NCBI RefSeq assembly: GCF_029867415.1 | Contig: NC_081183.1 | Location: forward strand, 33,369,655-33,433,654 | Source: Vicia villosa | Lineage: Eukaryota > Streptophyta > Magnoliopsida > Fabales > Fabaceae | DNA: 64,000 bases | Direction: 5' to 3' | Part shown: positions 55,378-64,000 of the stretch, in pieces | Position numbering within the stretch: the stretch's first letter is position 1 | Layout: every line of letters starts with the position of its first letter | Position numbers and translations under genes: made by a program | Notes under the pieces: model-generated | The model's database searches: none | What the model saw: only the letters and a program-made list of their open reading frames with translations | What the model was told of the DNA's origin: nothing

Positions 55378-55735
55378 TTGGACAATATCTCAGATAAAGA
55401 GAGATTCTCCAAAGGTTTGTTTCCTCATCAAACTTCTCATCAGCACTTGGAGATGAGATACCATTTGATAGCAATTAAGAAACTTCATCATCTTTTGGAA
55501 GATATCTCTGATGAAGAGAAAATCTCCAAGGGTTTGTTTCCTCATCAAACTTCTCACCAGCACTTGGAGGAGAGATACCATTTGATGGCAATTAAGAAAC
55601 TTCATCATCTTTTGGAAGATATCTCTGATGAAGAGAAAATCTCCAAGGGTTTGTTTCCTCATCAAACTTCTCACCAGCACTTGGAGGAGAGATGCCATTT
55701 GATGGCAATTAAGAAACTTCATCATGATTTCCTTC
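55378..55735. repeat. 117-bp tandem repeat, three copies, in the Ogre A 3' region
   Basis: Three head-to-tail units of 117 bp are nearly identical, most of all the last two. As 117 is divisible by three, both strands stay open through the array; I do not regard either as a gene. Each unit contains GTTTG-TTTCCTCAT-CAAAC, a potential hairpin. Confidence 0.92.
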
Positions 55736-55779
55736 TAACTTGATGTCTTTGAAGGAATATCCTATGATCATGCGCCCTT

Positions 55780-56330
55780 TTGAGGGGCTAATGACTTTAC
55801 TTGAAAATGGACGAACTGTCTTTGGAAAGAAAACTACCATTCACCGACTTATGCTGAGAAAGCCTTGGAAGTGAACAAATTGTCTTGCAGAGGAAGACTA
55901 CCATTTGTTGATCCGCTGGAGAACCCAAATTATTTCCTTTAACGAAGAGTGCCATCTACCGACCCTTCTGGGGAATTATCAAACTGTTTTCCAGGAGGAA
56001 AAATTGTCACTTGTCAATTTTGCTGGGGAATCTGAACTATTTGGAGAAGAACACCACTCGCCGACTCTGTGAGGAATTCAAATGCGGAACAAACTATCTT
56101 ATTTGAAGAAGATTGTCGAGTGTCGCTCTTCGAGAGAACCTCAGTTGGGGAATTCCAAAAGTAAACAAACTATCTTATTTGAAGAAAAAATCTATTGTTG
56201 ACTTTGCTTGGGAGTGAACAAACTATATCTTTGAGGGAGATTACAATTTGTTGACTTGCTGGAAATTTCTTAAAGTAAACAAACTATCTTCCTCAGGAAG
56301 ACCACCATTTGTTAACCTCTTGGGGAAATT
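55780..56330. repeat. Array of degenerate hairpin repeats in the Ogre A 3' region
   Basis: About eight to nine units of 60-75 bp share AACAAACTATCTT, GGAAGA, ACCATTTGTTGAC and CTGGGGAA words. Several fold on themselves: at 56280-56312 the inner arms TCTTCC/GGAAGA sit inside outer arms AACAAA/TTTGTT, and at 55875-55910 GTCTT/AAGAC sits inside AACAAAT/ATTTGTT. No protein is likely. Confidence 0.75.
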
Positions 56331-56760
56331 CAGGCATATGAACTTTCTTTCTTAAGAAGAAAACCCTTTTCACGACTTTGCAGGGGAAGCTTGTGTACAT
56401 GCCCAAGTGACTCGGGCATTATCATGATCAAAGCCTAACTAGACTATGCTAACTATGCAATTATGATGTGTGAAGTATGCATGAATATTATGATGATTAT
56501 AAAATATAAAGTGAATGTGAATAGAATTGTCGCGGATGTGAAATCCTATGATACGACTTGAATCTTTGTTGATCAGAAGATGTCTTCTTCTTACAATTTG
56601 CACTCCATTGGGGATACCGGGTTACTGGGTGTCCGCTGTTTGAAGTGAGTGATATGATTTGAAGTGAAGATCCGTCGTCGGGAGATGTTCGCAAAGCGAC
56701 CTCATGGAGAAATCTTGGTTCCCGGAGTCTCAACCGTTCTCGGAGCAATTGTTTGCATTC
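56331..56760. other. Ogre A 3' region, no gene seen
   Basis: About 430 bases between the hairpin array and the intron remnant. No RT, RNase H or integrase motif is visible in any frame. The deletion that removed pol must have one edge here or just inside the intron remnant. Confidence 0.6.
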
Positions 56761-57149
56761 TTCCTATTGTTTGTAAACCTTAGAAAGAAAATTTCACCTT
56801 TATTTTGCAAGTAAATTCATTTGATTTTATGAAAACATTTTGTTTAGACAACGAGGGAAGACTCGGTGTATGCAGTTAATGGAATTTTGATGTTTTTTAA
56901 GGGTGTTTTTTTTTTAGGATTACCAATTTCCGAAAAAAGAAAAGGGAAAAAATAACGAAGGAACAAAATGACATTTTTATTTATCAACAGTCATTTCTTG
57001 AAACAAAGACCCTATAAAACAAAACTCTATTGCTTTGGGCGAAGCAAAGAGGGACATTTTCCTAAGAAATAGTAAAATGCAAAGCCCTATGAAACATCTC
57101 TTCACCATGGGCTATGGTGAGAGGACAAAATAACGGTGAAAGTTCCTAC
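56761..57149 (-). other. Ogre A intron remnant (donor present, acceptor not found)
   Basis: The minus-strand donor GTAGGA at 57149 follows AA, as in Ogre B. The next 350 bases match the B intron (AGAGATGTTT, ATAGGGCTTTG, GGTAATCCTAAAAA words). The B acceptor block TATGTGCAG and the RT exon are not found. Confidence 0.75.
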
Positions 57150-60100
57150 TTAGGAGTGCGAACAACAGTCGAAACTTCAACAGCCGTCCAATAGTGGCGA
57201 ATCCCATTGTGCACTAGGTAATCTGGCACCTTAGGCTTAAGTTGGCCTGTGGTAGGTCTTGATTTACCAACCATTGTCTTTGCAACACTCAGTCGATCTT
57301 CTTCTATTTCAGCAGACTGAGCGGTGTGAGCATACCCATTTCCAAGTGGAGTATGTCGGTTTTTCTTTTGAGGAAACTTCCAATCTTTTGAATGGAGAGA
57401 CTCGTTGTCGGAGACACTTTCGAGATCATCCTCTTCTGTATTTTGATCTTGCTCTTCTCCCAAGATGGCATTGACTAGGTATGTGAACTCTAAATCTGTA
57501 GCCTCTGAGGGTGACTTGGGGATATAATCCTCAATGATGACTTCACCAGTTAATGATGATGAATAGAAAGGGTTATATATCTCTTTTGGTTGAGTAAGGT
57601 ACTCGTAATCAATGTTCCATCCAGTTGGAACAATGTCTTCAAGAGAGATTTTTGAACTTTCAGGAGCGGAGTATTTCACCATGTAGTCGAATTTTCCGCT
57701 TGGTTCTCCTAATGTATCCCAAGTTTCTTTGGGGATAGGAAGAACTTCTTCTGATGAACCATGACTTCTGGTGGTGAAGTTGTTAGTAACTTCATCACTG
57801 CTTGATTGAGTCTTACTTTCAGATCCTTTAGTCGGATAACAACAAGATGAATCAGACTCTGATAGGGATATGTATCCTGCCTCGAGAAGGTAGGACATAC
57901 ATTCCACTTCAAAATTCTCGTCGGTGTTTTCCGTACCGATGGTATTGACTGTTTGTTGAACAGGTTAAAGAAAACCTCTGCTGCGGAAAGTTTCTTGAAT
58001 TGGAAGAACTACCTAAATTCCTGGAATAGCCTTTGATGTTGTTGGAAAGAATCCAACCCCTGTTCTGTTCTTGTTGTTGGTAGGAATATTAATGTGCCCC
58101 GAACCACTGGTAGTGCCATCCTTTACAACTTGGATTGCATCTTTGTAGGAAGAAATAGACGCTGCTTTCTCCTTTCCTTTTTCTTTATCCAAGGAAAGTG
58201 CTTGGAATTTAGTTCCAGCGACTTCTTTTGATTCTATGTCGGAGAATGATGACAGGTTGCTGACGATCAGAGCTCATTCTCCACATACGGTTACCAATTT
58301 GTCATTTCTAATGAACTTCAGCTTCTGATGAAGTGTTGAAGTAATTGCCCCAGCCTCATGGATCCATGGGCAACCTAGCAAACAACTGTATTGTGCCGGG
58401 ATATCCATAACTTGGAATGTGATTTTTAACGTCTGAGGTCCATTAGTTATGGGAAAATCTACTTCTCCAAAAACTGACTTCCTTGATCCATCAAATGCTT
58501 TGACGATGACATGACTGTCCCTTAGAGGGTAATCTTTGAAGGATAATCTTGACAAGGTTGATTTCGACATGACGTTGAGAGAGGATCCATTGTCTATTAG
58601 GACTCCCGTGAGTACATCACCCATGCAGCCAACTGAGATATGAAGTGGCAGATTATGGTCCACTCCTTCTTCAGGAAGATCTTCGTCACAGAAACTCTGG
58701 TTAGTTTCTGCGGAGATGTTGGCAATGATATTGTTGAATTGTCCTACAGTAACACTTGGTTCTACGAAAGCTTGTTCCAAAACTTCCTGTAGAGCTTCCC
58801 TATGAGCTTCAGAACTCAATAGCAGGGAGAGAACAGATATCCTAGATGGAGTATGTAGTAGTTGGTTTACAACGTTGTATTCACTCCTCTGGATTAATTT
58901 CAAGATCTCATCATTTTCTTTCGCTTGAACAGCATTGGTCGGATGATTGTCTTGCCTATGTGGTGTTTCTTTCGAAGGTTTCTCCACATTTTCTGTTGTT
59001 CTGTTGAAGACTCGTCCACTTCTGGTGACTCGACTAACGTCAGCAATATTGACAACAGATGGTAATGGTATTTCCTTACCATTTTCAATGAATGTAGCGT
59101 TGTACTTGTATGGTATAGCCTTACTGGACTCATACGGTATAGGACCTGGTAAGTAGATGACTAACGGAGCAATTGTTGTCTTCCTACTGTCATACTTGAC
59201 TTGCATTGGTTCATCTTGATTAATTTGAGGAGATACGGTAAAGACTTCGTCATCTTCTCTGTTGGCAAGAACTGTAATGGTATTCTCATCCATCAGTTTC
59301 TGAATGTCGTTGCGGACGCGCAAACAACCTCGTGAATTTCTTCGACAAATTCTGCATCTACTGTAAGGATGGAAATCCGTTCCAAAGTAGGCAAGTCCGT
59401 TTAAAGTCTTATGGAACCTGACTACCGATCCTTCGAGATATTCAACTTTGTAGATCTTGTATTCTCCTGGACATCCTTGAACCATGTTGACGTCGTACTC
59501 AGTTTTGACTCGAATGTGTTGAATCCATCCTAAGTCCATCTATTCTTGCAATGCAGCTTGAACTACGGTACATCCTTGATTATTCTTTGGACAAATTTCA
59601 CATGTGGAGTAGTTGTGAGGTAGCACATGGCCGTACCCATCTTGTCTAGCATGCATTTTGATGAGGTTTTCCCCTATCTGACGAATGTCGTAGATTTGAA
59701 TGACGTTGGGGTGTTGATCTATCAGATTCACTGAAGCTTCTTTGTGCTGCGGAAAAGGATTTGCTTGGACGTTAGGATTAGTATCTTTGAAGGATAGCAT
59801 TACACTCTTCACTAATCTTTGAACGTCTGTCTTGAAATGGAGACAGTTCTCAATGTTGTGACCTGGTGCCCCCTGATGATAGGGACAAGACTGGTCAGCC
59901 TTAAACCATGGTGAAGAAATGTTCGCAGGATTTGGAGGACTCCTTGTCTGAATGAGTCCTTTTGCCAGTAGAGTTGGAAACAATTCCGCATACGGCATTG
60001 GCACGGGGTCAAAGGCAGGATACCTTAATACCCGATGGTTGTAATTTGGAGGTCGAACCTGCTGCTGAGGTTGTTGCGACCTTTGTTGAAATTGTTGTTG

Positions 60101-61367
60101 CGAAACTTGAGGTTGATAAGCTGGCACTGAGTTAACAACCGGAGTTATTGTAGCAATTTGAGGTTGAAACTTCTTCTTTGCTTTGTGCAAGAGATTGCTG
60201 ACATCTTGATCCTTTTTTCTTCTGGAAAGAACTTCCATACTTCCTAGGACCAATAGAAGATTCTGGTTCTTTGTTCAAGCGTCCTTCTCGAACTGCTTCT
60301 TCTAAACGTACACCCATGTTTACCATCTCGGTAAAGTCACTTGGTGCACTTGCAACCATTCGTCCGTAGTAAAATGGACTCAAAGTCTTGAGATAGATTT
60401 TTGTCATTTCTTTCTCTTCAAGTGGTGGACAAATTTGAGCAGCAACTTCACGCCATCTCTGAGCGTATTCCTTGAAGCTTTCTCTATCCTTTTGAGTCAT
60501 GGCCCGGAGTTGATCTCTATCGGGAGCCATGTCCAGATTTTACTTATACTGTTTAACGAAGGCCTCTTCGAGCTCTCGAAAAGTACGAATCTCTGAACTG
60601 TTCAAGTTCATGTACCATTTGAGTGCAAGACCAGTTAGGTTGTCTTGAAAATAATGGATGAGCAATTGTTGATTATCAGTCTGATTTGACATCCTTCGAG
60701 CGTACATCACGAGGTGACTTTGTGGGCATGTATTCCCTTTGTACTTCTCGAATTCTGGTACTTTGAATTTGTGAGGAATCTTAACATTTGGAACCAGACA
60801 GAGGTCAGCAGCATTCTTTCCAAATAGATCTTGTCCTCGGAGAGTCTTGAGTTCCTTCTGCATTTGCAGAAACTATTCTTGGAACTCGTCAAATCTTTCA
60901 TACACGCAAGCATCCTCACTGGGAGCGTGATGATATACTTGTCCGCCCGGTGGAGGAAAAGTATGCATAATTGGCTGTGGAGAAGCCATTACAGCAGATC
61001 TTGGTATCTCAGCATTCTGTTGTGCGTAACCCATTGCCGTTGCTCTTGGAACTTCAATTTCCAGAGGTTTGTAACCCTCCGGTGGATGCATCTCCATTGT
61101 AGCTCTTGGAACTTCAGAAATTGGGGGTATGTACCCGTCTGGAATGAAATTATACGGCATGCCCCAAGGTCGATTGGGAGGCATGGTATACTGAGGAATA
61201 GGAGTAGAAACAATCTCGGAAACCACAGTCCTTTGTAGTTCTTCTGGCGTTGGTCGATTCTGTGCAACCACCAAGGCTTCTACCATACTATTGACCCTTT
61301 CAACACCGTCTTTGAGAGTAGTAACCTCTTCTCTGAGTTCTCCATTCTCTTGCTCAAAGTCTTTCAT
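57150..61367 (-). pseudogene. Ogre A gag-protease polyprotein
   Basis: ATG at 61367 begins MKDFEQENGELREEV. Gag follows (LTGLALKWYMNLNSSEIRTF, FKEYAQRWREVAAQI) with stops near 60870 and 60538; a one-base shift occurs at about 60230. The next frame carries the Gln-rich linker, CPYHQGAPGHNIENC (zinc knuckle-like), a second Cys-rich motif (CRICRRNSRGC) and the protease (VLIDNGSSLNVMS, LLGCPWIHEAG), with stops at 59540-59542 and 58274-58276, and the acidic linker to 57150. The protease reads DNG rather than DTG, which I recall as common in Tat elements. Gag is the packaging protein. The parallel with Ogre B is clear along the whole length. Confidence 0.9.
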
Positions 61368-61736
61368 TCTATTCTTACGACTTGAACGAGTGTTATATGG
61401 ATGAGACAGCTTGAATCCCTTTGTTCACCTCCTTTTCCTCCTCTCTTTCTGGAGAAAGGAAAGTGACAATTAGATCCGCGACAATTCTCGTGTCAGTGCG
61501 TACGACTAAAGTGATGCATGATGTGAAATTAAGTTAATATTTTTCAAGGAAACACCATAATTACGTTATGAAACATCAAACTTTTTATTAATTAAGCGAA
61601 AACGCCATTTTTTACACACTTTGAAAAGGGAAATACAAAGAAACAGAGAGAAAGGACTCTAAAACTTTGACAAAGAGCCGACTTCACGTTCTAACATTTT
61701 CTTCTATTTCTTGAGCTGAGCGTTCTCTGACGTAAG
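61368..61736 (-). other. Spacer between ORF1 and gag of Ogre A
   Basis: About 370 bases without a gene, apart from a short lysine-rich reading (LTSENAQLKK) that may be the end of ORF1 beyond its stop. Its size matches the 11687-12004 spacer of Ogre B. Confidence 0.6.
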
Positions 61737-63095
61737 CTAATCGATGATCCAGGAAGCAGGAGGGATATGATGAGAAAGTGACACTTGTGTCACTTGTCGA
61801 TCGAGTACTTCAAGTAACTCATCCTTCCTTCTTAGAATGTTCTGAATCTCAACGTTTTCCGTGTTGACGATTCGATACTTGTTTCTCCAAGCATTCCTTT
61901 CTTGGCACACTTTGTTTAATGCCGCTTGCAGTTTTTCAACATCGGTGGAGAATAGGAAAATTGGTTCCCTTAGGGGAATAGGTTCTTGACGCTGATATGG
62001 CATCCTGAGCTTAAATGCTCTGACACGTACCCATTGAAGGTAAGGATCCAGGGAGATGCAAAGATGTTTTCCTAACAATCTTCTCCCTTTGCTGTGAACA
62101 AGACGCCTGGCTTGGACAATTTCCTTCTTCAGTATGTTACCATGATCGTCGATGTTCTTGAAGAACAGACCCTCCAATTGAATACTGCTTGGTATATTTT
62201 TCACGGGATAGCCGTATTAACGACGGGCTAAAGCTGGATTATAACTGATTCCTCCCTTAGTTCCAATAAGGGGTACGTTGGGATAACTTCCACAACTGAA
62301 GATGATCTTGGTTTCGTCTTTGTCAGGACTACACCAATCAATGTCCGAATGAGTGAGGGACATGATTTTCTGTGACCAGTGAAGGCCATCCCTCATGTTC
62401 CAAAAAGTGCTAGACTTTGGCAGGTGCGAGACGAACCATTCATATGACAATGGTACGCAGCATGTGATTAATCCTCCTCACTGCAGGTTTCTTGAATGCA
62501 CAGAGTGATAAGCATCCGCAAGCAAGGTTGGAACTGGATTTCCAATTAAGAAGATGTTAATTGCGTTGATGTCGACGAAGTCGTTAATGTTAGGGAACAA
62601 AAACAATCTGTAGATAAGCAATGCCAAGACTTCCTCAAAAGCGCTCATATCTTGGATGCTGACGAAGTACCGAGCTTGATCCAAAAGGAACTTGGAGGGC
62701 AATCCTTGAATTCCTCCTTTACTCACCATATGAGTTCTGATGTCGACTACGTTCAAGGGAGTAGTTGCAGCAATGATGATGTCGTCAGGATTCTTTTCCA
62801 AACCGGAGTATGGATCTTGCGCGTACACGGGTATTCCAATCAGACGAGAGTACTCCTCCAACGTAGGCATGAGTTGATAATCTGGAAAGGTGAAGCAGTG
62901 ATACGTTGGATCGTAAAACTGTACCAATGTGGGAAGGATCCCATCCACAATGTTGGTGCTGAGAAGAGGCAGAAGTTTTCCATACTTCTCCTTGAAAGCC
63001 TAGGGGTTGACCACCAGTTTTCCGAGCTTTTCAAATTCCTCTACTTTAGGAATTTTGAAGGTGTACTTCCTAGCTCTCTTTCTTCCGTAATCCAT
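61737..63095 (-). pseudogene. Ogre A ORF1 (plant mobile domain/DUF7745-like), three stops in one frame
   Basis: ATG at 63095 gives MDYGRKRARKYTFKIP. The whole frame to 61737 reads through, with stop codons at 63000-63002, 62478-62480 and 62217-62219 only. Motifs are LPTLVQFYDPTYHCFTFPDY, LMPTLEEYSRLIGIPV, LLIYRLFLFPNINDFVDINA and SLDPYLQWVRVRAFKLRMPY, the last close to the C-terminal part of this family. The C-terminus is a probable coiled coil (VEKLQAALNKVCQERNAWR). ORF1 upstream of gag is an Ogre trait; its job is not known. Single base changes at the three stops would explain the loss. Confidence 0.82.
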
Positions 63096-63807
63096 GGTAT
63101 AGATCCTTAAGTCCTTTCTCTGTTTCTCTCTTTCTATGAAGTTCAAAACGTTCGTTATTTAGTTTCCTTGAAAAATGACTCGAAAAAGACTCTTTTGTTT
63201 TAGTTATTATGATGCATGAATGCATGAATGCACACACAAGAGTTTTTAAACAAACATGGCGTGGAAGGGTATAGTGGTCATGGAGTCACAACGCAAACCT
63301 CGCCCCAGGGTAAACTAAGGATAAGGATTTTTGTACCTGTAGAACGGGTTCTAGGGGTCTCAGAGCTTTTGCTCAATCTTAAAGATACTTTGACTGGTAT
63401 CTATAAGAGAGTTTTCTCTGAGTGTAGTATCTGCGTGACAATTACTTTCGTAATCACCGCTCTACGTCCTAAAAAAGGCTTTAAGTGGGGTTAATGTGTT
63501 CCTAGGTCCTCCTGGTACAAATCAGTCTCGGAATGCATTGGCGCAGTTAATCACAACCAGCAAGGCAAATCCCAAGAATAGATTTGGGAACCAAGATTAG
63601 AGGGTCTTCACCGAGAAGACATCCTTCATCCTATCTTATGTTGCACTCAAATCCGGGTATAGGATTTCTCACCACAAGGGGGAATCAAGCCTTTTCCCGA
63701 TACAGAATAAACAAAATAAACAAACATAAATGCAGCAAACACATGAAATGACACAGTGTTTAGGCAGGTCAACCATTGGTTTGGATGAAAAACCAAAGTT
63801 ATTACTT
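63096..63807 (-). other. Ogre A 5' leader between PBS and ORF1
   Basis: About 710 bases without a gene. The region should hold the RNA packaging signal, but no specific element is identified. A short open frame at 63228-63494 on the other strand is judged random. Confidence 0.6.
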
Positions 63808-63825
63808 TCCCCAACAGAGTCGCCA
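63808..63825 (-). other. Ogre A primer binding site
   Basis: The minus strand reads TGGCGACTCTGTTGGGGA, separated by six bases (GAAAAA) from the LTR end at 63832. The first fourteen bases are shared with T1. Confidence 0.88.
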
Positions 63826-63831
63826 TTTTTC

Positions 63832-64000
63832 TGTGGTGTCATTTTCTTTACCTCCCCGTTTCACTTGGGAGGACGGCACGCTAGACCCTTCATGCAAAAT
63901 TTGGAAGGAGAATGCGCTCGGGGCGGGATGAATTTTGTTTCAGTTCTTCCTACGATATCACACGAACTTTTTAATTATCCTACGAGTAGGAGAGGGGAAA
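63832..64000 (-). mobile_element. Ogre A 5' LTR, first 169 bases in window
   Basis: This repeats 50753-50921 with six transitions in 169 bases and no gaps. The rest of the LTR lies beyond the window. Confidence 0.93.

Larger units (their letters stand above)
50753..64000 (-). mobile_element. Ogre A: RT-less Ogre element, continues past the window end
   Basis: On the minus strand: 5' LTR (from 63832, mostly outside), PBS, leader, ORF1, gag-protease, intron donor, repeat-rich 3' region, PPT and a complete 3' LTR (50753-55033). RT, RNase H, aRNH and integrase are absent from the 8.8-kb interior. The cis sites needed for copying (LTRs, PBS, PPT) are intact. It therefore looks like a non-autonomous Ogre derivative. 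CCCTC at 50748-50752 would be the left target duplication. Confidence 0.92.

Noticed and set aside
55378..55743. Repeat protein of 121 codons
   Set aside because: Equally open on the other strand, no homologue recognised, and located in a 3' untranslated region.
58600..58640. DNG in place of DTG in the Ogre A protease as a fatal mutation
   Set aside because: I recall this form as frequent in Tat/Ogre proteases, so it is not evidence of loss.
63228..63494. Plus-strand ORF of 88 codons
   Set aside because: It lies antisense in the Ogre A leader, with no recognisable domain.
1..64000. A host gene
   Set aside because: Every gene-like stretch is explained by gag, pol, ORF1, PTTP-like or CACTA genes.

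Overview
The window is plant nuclear DNA made almost entirely of transposable elements inserted into one another. I see no host protein gene, rRNA or functional tRNA gene. The organism is most likely a legume of the pea/vetch/clover alliance. The reasons are several Tat-lineage Ty3/gypsy elements of the Ogre type (LTRs of 3-5 kb, an extra ORF1 before gag, a second RNase H domain, a spliceable intron between pro and RT, an unusual TGGCGACTCTGTTGGGGA primer site), a SIRE/Maximus-like copia element, chromoviruses and a CACTA transposon. The species call is inference; the element types are read from the sequence.

Layout. 1-1352: 3' part of a plus-strand chromovirus-type LTR (C2), joined to the primer-site edge of a minus-strand Tat LTR (T2, ends 4335). 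T2 sits in the RT gene of a minus-strand chromovirus (C1, 4336-8613). C1 sits in ORF1 of another minus-strand Tat element (T1; interior 8614-10145, PBS 10149-10162, U5 to about 10490). 10491-10850 is a small CACTA transposase scrap containing an in-place inversion. 10851-11413 is unresolved. From 11414 to 34363 runs Ogre B (plus strand), which has lost its 5' LTR and most of ORF1 but keeps gag, protease, intron, RT, RNase H, aRNH, integrase and a 4.9-kb 3' LTR. A CACTA element of 7,534 bp (15516-23049, TSD ACT, intact 1070-codon TNP2 gene) sits inside the B polyprotein.

B lies in a minus-strand copia array (34364-48193) in which two element interiors share one LTR. The copia copy with both LTRs has gag, protease and integrase but no RT or RNase H; a plant-transposon-protein-like (PTTP) gene with its own promoter-like leader takes their place. 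A 2.8-kb solo LTR with a perfect GTTTC duplication splits its gag. The copia array lies in part of an Ogre-like LTR (E, 48194-50752). E is interrupted by Ogre A (minus strand, 50753 to beyond the window end), which has LTRs, PBS, PPT, ORF1, gag and protease but no RT, RNase H or integrase.

How the pieces work together: A and the copia array are built as non-autonomous elements that would need RT supplied in trans. B carries the RT module but is broken by stop codons and by the CACTA insertion. The CACTA element has an open transposase, but its accessory gene carries a one-base homopolymer frameshift. The most interesting unexplained signals are arrays of repeated small hairpins just upstream of the PPT in both Ogres, tRNA-like A-box/B-box modules in three Tat LTRs, shared U5 sequence blocks, and the PTTP-for-RT replacement in copia.
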